Shown: positions 1 through 8,631 of the stretch, piece after piece
Numbering within the stretch: position 1 is the first letter of the stretch
Layout: each line of letters starts with the position of its first letter
Source: JABDIY01 sp041576015
GTDB lineage: Bacteria > Actinomycetota > Acidimicrobiia > Acidimicrobiales > SZUA-35
DNA: 64,000 nt
Direction of reading: 5' to 3'
NCBI GenBank assembly: GCA_041576015.1
Contig: JBFGLT010000001.1
Location: 18,349-82,348, forward strand
Translations under genes and position numbers: made by a program
The notes under the pieces: model-generated
The model's input: the letters and a program-made list of their open reading frames with translations, nothing else
What the model was told of the DNA's origin: nothing
Database searches by the model: none

Positions 1-84
1 GGGGCGGTCGACGGTGCAGATGTTGATCGTCAGGTCGGCAAGCGTCAGCGCAGCGTCCGGTCGGCCCGGCGGCGGGGTGTCCAT
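1..84 (-). CDS. N-terminus of a possible family 2 glycosyltransferase (partial)
   Basis: The gene starts at an ATG (complement of 82-84) and runs off the left edge of the window, so only about 28 codons are visible. After a proline-rich start they read LTLADLTINICTVDRP. The hydrophobic strand followed by a C-T-x-D/N-R-P turn is how many GT-A fold glycosyltransferases (GT2) begin. The gene is divergent from the glycosyltransferase at 186, and the about 100 bp between them would hold both promoters. The family call rests on very little sequence. Confidence 0.4.
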   Translation of the reverse strand, partial: MDTPPPGRPDAALTLADLTINICTVDRP

Positions 85-185
85 GGTGGTCCAGTCTGTC
101 AGCGCTGCCACTGCGCCGTGTGAGGATCGTGGCTCATTACCCCCCGGTATCGTCCGATCGGACTACCCAGAGAAACGAGGAACCG

Positions 186-1355
186 ATGGCCACCATCCTT
201 TGGCTGTCCGGGGAGTACCTGCTCCCTGCCGACAGCGGACTGTATCGCTACAGCTTGGACATGATGAACGCTCTACGCACCTACGGACACGAGATCAACG
301 CCATCGGTCGCGCCAGAACGCCCGAGGGGGAGGACCGATCGGCCCCAGGGTGGGTCATCCTCCCGCACCGCAGCCTCCCGATGTGGCGACGGATGGCTGG
401 AAAGGCGCCGGTCAAGGTCGTCGACGTCTGGGATCGGACCTACGCGGCGGCGGTCGAACGGGCCATCGAGGAACACGCGCCCGACGTTGTTCTCTTCGAC
501 CATCTGCGGGCGGCGGCTGCGCTCGACGTCATCGGGGGGAGGATCCCGACGGTGTACGTCTCCCAGAACGACGAATCGATGGTCAAACGGCGGATGGTCC
601 CTGCCGCCCGTGGGATCAGGAAACTGGCGCTCTGGATCGATCTCAAGAAGATGGAACGGTTCGAGACGCGACTTCTGCGCCAGTGCGACGGGATCAGCGC
701 CATCTCCTCGGCCGACGTGAAGTCGTTCGCCTCCAGGGTGCCCCACCAGCAGATCGTCCATACGCTGCCGACCTACCGGGGCACCAGGGTGCGGACCCGT
801 ACGATCACCGCCGACACCCCGCGGAGGGTGGCGATGATCAGCACCCTCTACTGGGGGGCCAAGATCGACAACATGATGATGGCCCTCCGGGGTCTCGAGC
901 CCTCGATCTCGGCGGGGACCGAGGTCGTGGTCTTCACCGGCGGATACCAACCCCCGGCCGCCGTCGCCCGGGACTACCCCACCGTTCGCTTCGAGGGGTT
1001 CGTCGAGGACTTCGACGCCGCCCTCGCCGAGTGCCGGCTCGGGGTCGTGTACGAGCCGGTCGGAGGTGGCTTCAAGATGAAGACCCTCGACTTCATCTTC
1101 CACCGCGTTCCCCTCGTGATGGGCCGCGCGTCGGCGGCCGAACTCCCCCTGCAGGCGGGGGAGAGCGTGGAACTGGTGAACAGCGCTGACGAGCTGGCAC
1201 CGGTCGTCGACAGCCTGCTCGACGATTTCGATCGACTCAATTCGCTCCAGGAAGCCGCATTCGCGACCTGCGCCGGCCTCTTCACGTCTGATGCAGTACG
1301 TCCCCTGTCCGACCTGGTCGATCAGCTCACTTCGACCCACTCGATCCCCAATTAG
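186..1355 (+). CDS. Glycosyltransferase, GT4-like
   Basis: This is a 390-residue, probably cytoplasmic glycosyltransferase that would transfer a nucleotide-activated sugar during surface polysaccharide assembly. The N-terminus opens with a Rossmann-like strand (ATILWLSGEY). Around residues 289-300 it has a glycine-rich EPVGGGFKMKTLDF stretch followed by a hydrophobic VPLV, matching the donor-binding end of GT4 enzymes. I chose the ATG at 186 because GAGGAA lies just upstream; an in-frame GTG at 120 would add 22 unstructured residues. A WecG-type glycosyltransferase gene follows after 11 nt, so the two are probably co-transcribed. The sugar and acceptor cannot be read from sequence. Confidence 0.75.
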   Translation: MATILWLSGEYLLPADSGLYRYSLDMMNALRTYGHEINAIGRARTPEGEDRSAPGWVILPHRSLPMWRRMAGKAPVKVVDVWDRTYAAAVERAIEEHAPDVVLFDHLRAAAALDVIGGRIPTVYVSQNDESMVKRRMVPAARGIRKLALWIDLKKMERFETRLLRQCDGISAISSADVKSFASRVPHQQIVHTLPTYRGTRVRTRTITADTPRRVAMISTLYWGAKIDNMMMALRGLEPSISAGTEVVVFTGGYQPPAAVARDYPTVRFEGFVEDFDAALAECRLGVVYEPVGGGFKMKTLDFIFHRVPLVMGRASAAELPLQAGESVELVNSADELAPVVDSLLDDFDRLNSLQEAAFATCAGLFTSDAVRPLSDLVDQLTSTHSIPN

Positions 1356-1366
1356 GTTGTGCGCGA

Positions 1367-2194
1367 ATGACCCTCGACCCCACTCAACGCGTCGACGTCC
1401 TCGGAGTCCATGTCAGTACCCTGGACTTGCCCACCACCGTCGAGGAAATCGCCCGCTGGATACGCGACGGCGAGCGTCAGTACGTGTGCGTTCGAGACGC
1501 CCACGGGGTCATGCTGGCACAAAAGGACGAAGCGTTCCGGCAGATCCAGAATCGGTCCGGCCTCACGACCCCCGACGGCATGCCGATGGTCTGGTCCGGC
1601 CGGTGGGCTGGGGTCAAGGAGATGCGCCGGGTCTACGGTCCGGACCTGATCCAGGCGGTGAGCGAACGAGCCGGTCGGGAGGGATGGCGGTTCTTCTACT
1701 ACGGCGGCACCAATGGCGTCGCCGAGGACCTTGCCGCCGAGATCGAGCGGCGGGCCCCCGGGGTGGTGAACGTCGGAACCTACACTCCGCCGTTTCGGCC
1801 ACTGACCCTCGAAGAGCGGTCCGACATCGTCGAGATGATCAACCGAGCCGAGGCCGACATCGTGTGGGTGGGTCTGTCGAGCCCCAAGCAGGAGTACTGG
1901 ATGCACGACGTCCGTCCTGAGCTGAACGCCGCCGTCCTCATCGGGATCGGTGCCGCGTTCGACATGCTCACCGGACGGGTTCGTCAGGCACCCCGCCTGA
2001 TCCAACGGTCCGGTTTCGAATGGTTGTTCCGGCTCCTCATGGAACCACGACGGCTCTGGCGACGGTATGTCCTGAACCTCCCGAGGTTCGCCATGAAGCT
2101 GCTGTTCCGCCGACCGCGACTGGTCGACGAGCGTCGTTGTCCCGCCGGCGGCCGGCCAACGCCGGACGAGCCGGTTCCCCCACCGGCGCAGTGA
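1367..2194 (+). CDS. WecG/TagA/CpsF family glycosyltransferase
   Basis: This 275-residue protein is a GT26 family (WecG/TagA/CpsF) enzyme. Members add N-acetylmannosamine(uronate) or similar sugars to an undecaprenyl-linked acceptor at the inner membrane face. Family features visible are TPDGMP (about residues 68-73), the central FFYYGG segment, the SPKQE motif (about 170-174) and the C-terminal GFEWLFRLLMEPRRLWRRY. That last amphipathic, basic segment typically anchors the enzyme to membrane or acceptor. It lies 11 nt behind the GT4-like gene. The last 20 residues are proline- and basic-rich and not conserved. Assignment to the family is firm; the exact sugar is not. Confidence 0.88.
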   Translation: MTLDPTQRVDVLGVHVSTLDLPTTVEEIARWIRDGERQYVCVRDAHGVMLAQKDEAFRQIQNRSGLTTPDGMPMVWSGRWAGVKEMRRVYGPDLIQAVSERAGREGWRFFYYGGTNGVAEDLAAEIERRAPGVVNVGTYTPPFRPLTLEERSDIVEMINRAEADIVWVGLSSPKQEYWMHDVRPELNAAVLIGIGAAFDMLTGRVRQAPRLIQRSGFEWLFRLLMEPRRLWRRYVLNLPRFAMKLLFRRPRLVDERRCPAGGRPTPDEPVPPPAQ

Positions 2195-2230
2195 CCGGGC
2201 CGGCCACGGCCCGGCCGTTCCCCCAGGCAA

Positions 2231-2761
2231 TCAGCCAAACGGTGGCCAGCCGGCATCCTTCTCGCTGAGGACCACGCCCGTCGAGATCGGCCAATCGATG
2301 GCGAAAAACGGATCGTCCCAGCGGAGACCTTTCTCGGCGCCGGGCGTGTACGGCGTGTTCGTGAGGTAGATCACCTCGCTGTCGGGAAGGAGGCTCTGGT
2401 AGGCGTGGGCACAGCCTTCGGGGATCACGAGGGCCAAGCGGTTCTGCGGGGTCAACTCGACGCCGACCCACGCACCGAAGGTGGGCGAGTCCCTGCGTAC
2501 ATCGGCGCAGACGTCGAAGATGGCACCGTTGATGCACCGCATGAACTTGGCCTCGGCATCGGGTGCCTCCTGCCAGTGCAACCCACGGATCATGCCGGCG
2601 TCGACGCAGTAGCTCGTGTTGATCTGCGCGACGCTGCTCGCTGCGCCGATGGCGGCGAGTTCGTCGACGCACCACTGACGGGCGAAGAACCCCCGCTCGT
2701 CGCCGATCGGCTGAAGCGAGGCGACGAAGCAGCCATCGACGCTCGTCGGTTCGAACTGCAC
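2231..2761 (-). CDS. rfbC: dTDP-4-dehydrorhamnose 3,5-epimerase-like protein (RmlC family)
   Basis: This 176-residue cupin-fold protein matches RmlC/RfbC, which epimerises C3 and C5 of a dTDP-4-keto-6-deoxysugar. Visible family features are DERGFFAR, the RGLHWQ motif with the catalytic-base histidine (H62), the cupin strand FMRCINGAIFDVCADVR, and near the C-terminus PYTPGAEKGLRWDDP, which carries the active-site tyrosine region. It is the last gene of a four-gene minus-strand operon and starts 3 nt after the stop of the sugar SDR. Because a cytidylyltransferase sits in the same operon, the true substrate may be a CDP-linked 4-keto sugar; a 3-epimerase or 5-epimerase variant is also possible. 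Confidence 0.85.
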   Translation of the reverse strand: MQFEPTSVDGCFVASLQPIGDERGFFARQWCVDELAAIGAASSVAQINTSYCVDAGMIRGLHWQEAPDAEAKFMRCINGAIFDVCADVRRDSPTFGAWVGVELTPQNRLALVIPEGCAHAYQSLLPDSEVIYLTNTPYTPGAEKGLRWDDPFFAIDWPISTGVVLSEKDAGWPPFG

Positions 2762-2764
2762 GGC

Positions 2765-3796
2765 TCAGGTCCAGTAGAACCGGTCGGTCACCTGCGCGGT
2801 GTCGAGCAGGTGCTGCATCTGCTTGATGCGACGGTGACCACGATGCCCCTGCAGGCTTTCGTCGAAGGCGATGCGGTCGAACATCGCCACCATCTCGTGC
2901 ACACCGGAACGTACATCGTGATCACATGAGAAGCCTGGCAACTTGCTGGTGATCTTGGTGAAGTTCACCTTGTAGTTCCGGTTGTCGCCGCCCTTTTCGC
3001 CGATGACGACCTCACACCCGGGAACCTCGTCGCCGATGATCTCGCAGATGTCGCGGATCTGGTAGTTCCCGCGGTCGTCCCCCACGTTGAAGATCTCATC
3101 ATGCACTACGTCCTGCGGTGCCTCGAGGGCGCACCGCATGGCCTTGCCGATGTCGGCCACGTGGACGAACGGACGCCACGGTGTGCCGTCGGACTCGAGC
3201 ACCAGTTTCCTCGTGAGGTAGGCCTGGGCCGTCAGGTCGTTGATGGCCAGGTCGAAGCGCATCCGGGGGCTGAGCCCGAAGGCCGTGCCGTTGCGCAGGT
3301 AGACCGGCGAGAAGCGGTCGTCGGCCATGGCGGCCAGGTCCTGCTCGCACAGCAGTTTGCATTTGGCGTAGGCGGTCAACGGACCGGTCTCGGATTCCTC
3401 GGTTGCGAAGATGTCCTCGTTGTCGCCGGACGCGCCGTACACGCTGCACGAACTGCTGTACACGAACCGCCGGACCCCCGCCGCCTTGGCCAGCTCAGCC
3501 AGCCGAACGGTGGCAGCGTGGTTGATCTCGTAGGTGAGGTCGGGGTTCAGGTTGCCGAGGGGGTCGTTCGACAGGTCGGCCAGATGCACGACCGCATCGA
3601 ATCCGGCGAGGTGCTCGGGTGCAAGACTGCGAGTGTCCGCACGCGTCCATGCCGCGGACCGCTCGACACCGTCGTAGAGCCAGCCGACCCGATGGAACCC
3701 GGTGTCGTAGCTGACGACCTCGTGGCCGCTGCGAATGAGGCGTTCACCGAGGAGTACACCGATGTACCCCTCGCCGCCGGTCAGGAGGATCTTCAT
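2765..3796 (-). CDS. NAD-dependent nucleotide-sugar epimerase/dehydratase (extended SDR)
   Basis: This 343-residue extended short-chain dehydrogenase/reductase should act on a nucleotide-linked sugar. The NAD-binding GGEGYIG lies at residues 7-13. The catalytic serine lies in SSSCSVYG (about 114-121), and the YxxxK pair is Y143/K147. The downstream WRPFVHVADI and FNVGDD motifs are typical of sugar epimerases and dehydratases. Its ATG overlaps the stop of the cytidylyltransferase gene by 4 nt, so the two are translationally coupled and probably share a CDP-sugar pathway. It lacks the GHTGFKG start typical of CDP-glucose 4,6-dehydratase, so 4-epimerase, reductase or dehydratase are all open. 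Confidence 0.82.
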   Translation of the reverse strand: MKILLTGGEGYIGVLLGERLIRSGHEVVSYDTGFHRVGWLYDGVERSAAWTRADTRSLAPEHLAGFDAVVHLADLSNDPLGNLNPDLTYEINHAATVRLAELAKAAGVRRFVYSSSCSVYGASGDNEDIFATEESETGPLTAYAKCKLLCEQDLAAMADDRFSPVYLRNGTAFGLSPRMRFDLAINDLTAQAYLTRKLVLESDGTPWRPFVHVADIGKAMRCALEAPQDVVHDEIFNVGDDRGNYQIRDICEIIGDEVPGCEVVIGEKGGDNRNYKVNFTKITSKLPGFSCDHDVRSGVHEMVAMFDRIAFDESLQGHRGHRRIKQMQHLLDTAQVTDRFYWT

Positions 3797-4569
3797 GCGC
3801 TACTCCAGTTGTTCCACGGGGCGTTCCCCCCGTCCCACAGCGACTCCAACAGCTCCTTGTCGCGGAGGGTGTCCATGCACTGCCAAAAGGTTTCGTGGCG
3901 GTAGGCCATGAGCTGACCGTCCTTGGCCAGGTTCGCCAGCGGCTCTTTCGAGAAGTCGGTCCGGTCCGATTCGATGTAGTCGAGGACCTCGGGTTCGAGC
4001 ACGAAGAATCCGCCGTTGATCCACCCCTCGCCGGTCTGTGGCTTCTCGGTGAAGCTGGCGATGGCGTCGCCGTCGAGCTCGAGGGCGCCGAACCGGGCCG
4101 GCGGTCGCACGGCGGTCAAGGTGGCCAGCTTGCCGTGATCGCGGTGGAACTCGACCAGGCGGGTGATATCGACATCGCAGACCCCGTCCCCGTAGGTCGC
4201 CATGAAGGTGCCGTTGTAGTGGGGCGCCAGACGCCGGATCCGCCCGCCGGTATGGGTGTGCAGTCCGGTGTCGATCAGACCGACCCTCCACCGCTCGTCG
4301 GGATCCTGGGTGTGGCGGATGATCTTGTTGGCCCCCAAATTGACGGTGAGGTCGCTGGCCAGGGTGGCGTACTCGGCGAAGTACTGCTTGATCATCTCTC
4401 CCTTGTATCCCAGGGCGATGAGGAAGTCGTCGAAACCATGAGCGGCGTAATGCTTCATGATGTGCCAGATGATCGGGCGACCGCCGATCGACACGAGCGG
4501 CTTGGGCTTGCTGACCGTTTCTTCGCTGAGCCGGCTGCCGAGTCCGCCGGCGAGGATCACTACTTTCAT
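3793..4569 (-). CDS. rfbF: Glucose-1-phosphate cytidylyltransferase
   Basis: At 258 residues this is the usual length of RfbF, which makes CDP-glucose from CTP and glucose-1-phosphate and so opens CDP-deoxysugar pathways. The N-terminal nucleotidyltransferase signature LAGGLGSRLSEET (residues 6-18) is followed by KPKP, whose lysine is the usual catalytic residue. GRPIIWHIMKHYAAHG and FLIALGYKGEMIKQYF are close to the RfbF subfamily and distinguish it from RmlA and GalU. The gene overlaps the next SDR by 4 nt and sits 42 nt after the GDP-fucose-synthase-like gene. No CDP-glucose 4,6-dehydratase is obvious in the window. Confidence 0.9.
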   Translation of the reverse strand: MKVVILAGGLGSRLSEETVSKPKPLVSIGGRPIIWHIMKHYAAHGFDDFLIALGYKGEMIKQYFAEYATLASDLTVNLGANKIIRHTQDPDERWRVGLIDTGLHTHTGGRIRRLAPHYNGTFMATYGDGVCDVDITRLVEFHRDHGKLATLTAVRPPARFGALELDGDAIASFTEKPQTGEGWINGGFFVLEPEVLDYIESDRTDFSKEPLANLAKDGQLMAYRHETFWQCMDTLRDKELLESLWDGGNAPWNNWSSA

Positions 4570-4611
4570 CGGAGGGTGCTCCCGTGAGTAGAGGACGGGG
4601 ACGGGTTGCGC

Positions 4612-5568
4612 CTAGGCCGCAACGCCACGGGCGTCGCCGTAGTGCTCTTCGAACCATCGGTAGGTTTCGGTGAGCCCTTGACGGAGGTCGATGCTGTGCT
4701 TCCAGCCGAGATCGTGCAGTTTGGCCACGTCGAGCACCTTGCGCGGTGTGCCGTCGGGTTTGGAGGAGTCCCAGGTCAGTTGGGCCTCCGGGTAGACGAT
4801 CTCCCGGATCATCTCGGCGAGGGCGCGAATGCTGAGATCCTCGCCGGTCCCGACGTTGACGTGCTGTTCCCCGTCGTAGTTGGCCAGCAGGAAAATGCAT
4901 GCGTCGGCCAGGTCGTCCACGTGGAGGAACTCCCGCATCGCCGATCCGGTCCCCCAGATCTCGACATTGGATCGACCGTCGATCTTGGCCTCGTGGAACT
5001 TGCGGATGAGGGCCGGAATGACGTGGGAGCCCTCGAGATCGAAGTTGTCGTTCGGACCGTAGAGATTGGTGGGCATCGCCGAGACGAAGTTGTCGCCGTA
5101 CTGGCGCTTGTAGGTCTCGCACATCTTGATGCCGGCGATCTTGGCCAGGGCGTAGCCCTCGTTGGTTGGTTCCAATGCGCCGGTCAGCAGCTGATCTTCG
5201 TCAATGGGCTGGTGCGCGTGGCGTGGGTAGATGCAGCTGGAACCGAGGTAGAGGAGCTTCTCCACACCGACCTGGTGGGCAGCATGGACGACCGTGCCAT
5301 GGATCATCAGATTGTCGTAGAGGAACTCGGCCGGATAGCTGTTGTTGGCGTGGATGCCACCGACCTTCCCGGCCGCCAGAATGACCTGTTCAGGACGGTG
5401 TTCGGCCATCCATTCGTTCACATCATGCTGGTTGCGGAGATCGAGTTCTGAACGAGGTGCCGTGACGAGGTTGAGGAAGCCGCCGAGTTCGAGACGCCGG
5501 AGCAGCGCCGATCCCACCAATCCGCCATGGCCAGCCACGTAGATCTTGGAGTCTTGTATTAGGCCCAT
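4612..5568 (-). CDS. fcl: GDP-L-fucose synthase-like SDR
   Basis: With the start at 5568 this is 318 residues, the normal size for GDP-L-fucose synthase (WcaG/Fcl), which epimerises and reduces GDP-4-keto-6-deoxymannose. Visible features are the NADP-binding GHGGLVG (13-19), AAGKVGGIHANN, GSSCIYP with the active-site serine and cysteine, and Y139/K143 in GYALAKIAG. PTNLYGPNDNFD is another hallmark. An ATG at 5589 in the same frame lies upstream of a TACGGT box that fits a -10 element, so I prefer 5568. The partner GDP-mannose 4,6-dehydratase is not in the window and must be elsewhere if fucose is the product. Confidence 0.85.
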   Translation of the reverse strand: MGLIQDSKIYVAGHGGLVGSALLRRLELGGFLNLVTAPRSELDLRNQHDVNEWMAEHRPEQVILAAGKVGGIHANNSYPAEFLYDNLMIHGTVVHAAHQVGVEKLLYLGSSCIYPRHAHQPIDEDQLLTGALEPTNEGYALAKIAGIKMCETYKRQYGDNFVSAMPTNLYGPNDNFDLEGSHVIPALIRKFHEAKIDGRSNVEIWGTGSAMREFLHVDDLADACIFLLANYDGEQHVNVGTGEDLSIRALAEMIREIVYPEAQLTWDSSKPDGTPRKVLDVAKLHDLGWKHSIDLRQGLTETYRWFEEHYGDARGVAA

Positions 5569-5576
5569 AGGGCAAA

Positions 5577-5582
5577 ACCGTA
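5577..5582 (-). promoter_or_regulatory. -10 box for the nucleotide-sugar operon
   Basis: On the minus strand TACGGT ends 8 nt before the ATG at 5568. This spacing would give a nearly leaderless mRNA, as at several other genes here. No good -35 at the right distance was found. Confidence 0.4.
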
Positions 5583-5718
5583 GCGGCACCGCCGCCTAGG
5601 CTCGTGTGTCAAAGGAAGCACCGAGCCGGGCAAAGGTTCCCGTGGCGGCTTCCGTCGCATCGACCGACGACCGAGTCGCTGTGTTCAACGATCGATCTCC
5701 CAGTCCGACGAGGTATCC

Positions 5719-6705
5719 ATGGACGACTCCCCTGCTCCAACCACGCTGATCACCGGAGCGACCGGATTCCTCGGCCGTCATCTCGTCGCCGCGCTGGCCG
5801 GTGGCTTGGACGGCCTCGGGCCGGTCGGGACCACCCGGCCTCGCCGGATCCATGCCGTCACCACCCAGGCAGACCCCGTGTTCGAGGGTGTGGACCAGGA
5901 CGCGATCGTCACTCACCGGACCGACCTGACCGACGGGAGCGCAGTCGACGAGCTCGTCGAGGAGGTTCGTCCCGACGAGCTCTTCCATTTGGCCTGGTCG
6001 AACGCTCCTTCAGCTGACCGATACAGCGATCCGGCCAACCACGACTGGGTGGCGGTCACCGAACATCTGGTCGAAGCCTTTGCCCGGGCTGGCGGACGTC
6101 GCGCCATCGTCGCCGGCAGCTGTATCGAATACGGCCCCGAGGGCGGCGTACTGTCCGAGGACCGACCGGCTGACCCCGACTCGGTCTACGGGCGCTGCAA
6201 GCTCGACGCCGGGCAACGAGCGCTGGCGATCGGCGACGAGTACGAAGGTCTCGGCGTCACGGTGGCCCGCATCTTCTTCGTGCTCGGCCGCTACGAGGAG
6301 CCGAACCGGCTGGTACCGCACATCATCACCCAGCTCCTGGCCGGCGAGACGGCCGAGCTGTCGTCAGGCACACAGCGGCGTGACTACCTCCACGCATGGG
6401 ACGTCGCGCTCGGACTGATCGCCCTCGCCGAAAGCTCCCTCACCGGGTATGTGAACATCGGTCGTGGCCAGGCCGTTTCGGTCAAGGAACTGGCCCAGCT
6501 GGTCGGGGAGGCTGTGGGGCGGCCCGATCTCCTTTGGTTCGGCGCCCGTTCGGGCGGGCCCGACACTGCCGGGGAGATCACCGCCGACATCTCCAGAATC
6601 ACCGAGAACACATCCTGGCGGCCACAGCTTGATCTCCCGGCAGCAGCCGCCGATGTGGTCAAGTGGTGGTCTTCGCAGCTGGGCACATCGGCCGGTGTCC
6701 GCTGA
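5719..6705 (+). CDS. NAD-dependent sugar epimerase/reductase (extended SDR)
   Basis: This 328-residue extended SDR binds NAD(P) through GATGFLG (13-19). Its catalytic serine is in AGSCIEYG (about S134), and the YxxxK pair is Y157/K161 in VYGRCK. RRDYLHAWDVA and VNIGRG are the substrate-side motifs of nucleotide-sugar SDRs. The sequence resembles CDP-abequose synthase or dTDP-4-keto-sugar reductase-like proteins, which would fit the CDP-sugar operon on the other strand, but this is an inference. A GACGAGG Shine-Dalgarno lies before the ATG. The gene is divergent from the operon at 5568 and precedes a flavoprotein gene on the same strand. Confidence 0.78.
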   Translation: MDDSPAPTTLITGATGFLGRHLVAALAGGLDGLGPVGTTRPRRIHAVTTQADPVFEGVDQDAIVTHRTDLTDGSAVDELVEEVRPDELFHLAWSNAPSADRYSDPANHDWVAVTEHLVEAFARAGGRRAIVAGSCIEYGPEGGVLSEDRPADPDSVYGRCKLDAGQRALAIGDEYEGLGVTVARIFFVLGRYEEPNRLVPHIITQLLAGETAELSSGTQRRDYLHAWDVALGLIALAESSLTGYVNIGRGQAVSVKELAQLVGEAVGRPDLLWFGARSGGPDTAGEITADISRITENTSWRPQLDLPAAAADVVKWWSSQLGTSAGVR

Positions 6706-6763
6706 CCCCGGCACCGGCGAGACTCCAGCCAGAACAGAGCATCCGACACCACGAAAGATCGAC

Positions 6764-8083
6764 ATGAGCGACAAGACAGTGATCCTCGGCAGCGGCATGG
6801 CGGCGTGGGGAGCGTTCGATCGCCTCTCAGCCGAGGGGGTGACCCCGCTTCTGTTCGACAAGAACAGCTATCCCGGCGGACACACGGCATCGTTCCCCAA
6901 CGACCAGGGGTTCATCTTCGACGACGGTCCCCACATCTCGTTCACCGAGATCGAGAACGTTCAGGCCGCCTTCGCACAGGCGGTGGACCACGAATACGAG
7001 ACGCTTCAGGCCAGGGTGGACAACTGGTACGAGGGGGTGTGGATCAAGCATCCAGCCATCGCCTACCTGCACGCCCTCCCCGAGGACCTCATCGTGAGGA
7101 TCGTCAAGGAGTTCATGGAGGTTTCCCAGCAGCCGCTCCCCGATTCGTTCGACAACTACCGCGAATGGCTCCTCGCCGCCTACGGCCCGACCTTCGCCAC
7201 CAACTTCCCCGGCCAGTACGGAACCAAATACCACACCTGTGGCCCCGAGGTCATGAACACCGACTGGCTCGGGCCCCGGCTGTACCGCCCGGACCTCGAC
7301 GAGGTCCTGCTCGGCGCCATCCGCCCCCCTCGAACCGAAAAGCACTACATCGACAAGTTCCGCTACCCCAAGAAGGGCGGCTTCGAGGGCTACCTCCACA
7401 AGTTCTTCGACGCCGCCGACCTCCGCCTCGATCACCAGGCGACGGCGATCGATCCCGTCGCCAAGACGGTGACGTTCGGGAACGGTCATGTCGAGAGCTT
7501 CGACTCGTTGATCTCCTCGGCGCCCCTGGCCGAGGTAGTGAAGATGCTGCCCGACGTGCCCGACGACATCCAGGAGGCGGCCAGCCTCCTCGCATGTAGC
7601 CAGGCGGTCATCGTGAATGTCGGCGTTGACCGTGACGATCTCTCGCCGTGCCACTGGCGGTACATCTACGACGAGGACATCCGCTCGGTCCGGTTGAGCT
7701 TCCCCCACATGTTCTCGCCGACGACCTGTCCCCCCGGCCACGGTGCCGTGCAGGTGGAGGTGTACTACTCCGACAAGTACAAGCCGCTCGACCACAAGCC
7801 CGAGGATGACATCGAGCCCGTCGTCTCCGAGCTGAAGCTGATGGGTGTCCTTCGGGAGGACGAGAACATCGTGTTCTCAGAAGCCCGGCTGATCGAGTAC
7901 GCCAACGTGATCTTCGACCTCGATTCGACCCCGTCCGCGACCAGGGTCCAGGACTACCTCCGATCGTTGGACATCCAGTACTGCGGCCGCTACGGCGACT
8001 GGGCCTACATCTGGACCGATCAGAGCTTCCTGAGCGGGCAGCGGGCCGCCCAGCGGGTGCTCGACCGACACACCAGTAGCTGA
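6764..8083 (+). CDS. FAD-dependent amine-oxidase/UDP-galactopyranose mutase-like protein
   Basis: This 439-residue flavoprotein begins with an ADP-binding fold, VILGSGMAAWGAFDRL (residues 5-20), then an acidic-end strand LLFDKN and the YPGGHTASF segment typical of the protoporphyrinogen oxidase, amine oxidase and UDP-galactopyranose mutase superfamily. A C-terminal FAD-closing region appears as YGDWAYIWTDQSFLSG. It may act on a polysaccharide precursor, as it lies in a sugar block. Proteins of this type are often annotated only as NAD(P)-binding or FAD-dependent oxidoreductase. I chose the ATG at 6764 because the glycine-rich nucleotide fold starts directly after it; the open frame extends 100 codons upstream into the SDR gene. 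Confidence 0.7.
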   Translation: MSDKTVILGSGMAAWGAFDRLSAEGVTPLLFDKNSYPGGHTASFPNDQGFIFDDGPHISFTEIENVQAAFAQAVDHEYETLQARVDNWYEGVWIKHPAIAYLHALPEDLIVRIVKEFMEVSQQPLPDSFDNYREWLLAAYGPTFATNFPGQYGTKYHTCGPEVMNTDWLGPRLYRPDLDEVLLGAIRPPRTEKHYIDKFRYPKKGGFEGYLHKFFDAADLRLDHQATAIDPVAKTVTFGNGHVESFDSLISSAPLAEVVKMLPDVPDDIQEAASLLACSQAVIVNVGVDRDDLSPCHWRYIYDEDIRSVRLSFPHMFSPTTCPPGHGAVQVEVYYSDKYKPLDHKPEDDIEPVVSELKLMGVLREDENIVFSEARLIEYANVIFDLDSTPSATRVQDYLRSLDIQYCGRYGDWAYIWTDQSFLSGQRAAQRVLDRHTSS

Positions 8084-8090
8084 CCTGCCG

Positions 8091-8600
8091 GTGACCATCG
8101 CCCGGACCGCCGGTCTCGACTTGGTGGGCGACGGCCGGCTGTTCTTGACTGGTCCGGTGCCGGTCTTCGACTTCGAGTTCACCGTCGACGCCCCCCTCCA
8201 CCGCGTCCGGGCCTTCCATCACGACACGTCGGCCTTGAAGATCCTCACACCGCCGCCGACGATCATGCAGATCCACTCGATCGAACCCCTCGCTGAGGGT
8301 TCGGTCAGCCGGTTCACCATCTGGGCCGGTCCGATTCCGATCCGCTGGGAAGCGACGCACTGCGACGTCGACGAGCACGGCTTCACCGACGTGCAGACCG
8401 ACGGCTTGATGGCGTCGTGGAGACACACTCACCGCTTCATCGACCAGGGTGACATGACGACTCTGGTCAAAGAACACATCGAGTACGATCACCCGACGGG
8501 ACCGGCGGGCATCCTCAGCCGGCTGATCTTCGGCAAACCGGCTCTCCGGGCGCTCTTCGCCTACCGACGGTTCCAGACCCGGCGGCACTGTCGCAACTGA
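8091..8600 (+). CDS. SRPBCC (START/cyclase-like) family protein
   Basis: This 169-residue protein starts at a GTG 7 nt after the stop of the flavoprotein gene, so it is probably co-transcribed with it. The pattern is a beta strand with FEFTVDAPLHRVRAFHHDTSALKILTPPP, then RFTIWAGPIPIRWEATH, then a D-x-Q-x-GLMASWRHTHRF segment and a C-terminal long helix with a basic end. This matches the helix-grip SRPBCC fold (polyketide cyclase/dehydrase-like), which binds hydrophobic ligands in a central cavity. No catalytic residues can be named. A role in lipid or polyprenyl substrate handling is possible but speculative. Confidence 0.62.
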   Translation: MTIARTAGLDLVGDGRLFLTGPVPVFDFEFTVDAPLHRVRAFHHDTSALKILTPPPTIMQIHSIEPLAEGSVSRFTIWAGPIPIRWEATHCDVDEHGFTDVQTDGLMASWRHTHRFIDQGDMTTLVKEHIEYDHPTGPAGILSRLIFGKPALRALFAYRRFQTRRHCRN

Positions 8601-8631
8601 ACGACAGCGGCTCGGCAGGGGAACCGCCGGA

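Noticed and set aside
273..1340. Minus-strand open frame of 355 codons opposite the first glycosyltransferase
   Set aside because: Rich in Arg, Gly, Pro and Asp with no fold; typical high-GC antisense frame.
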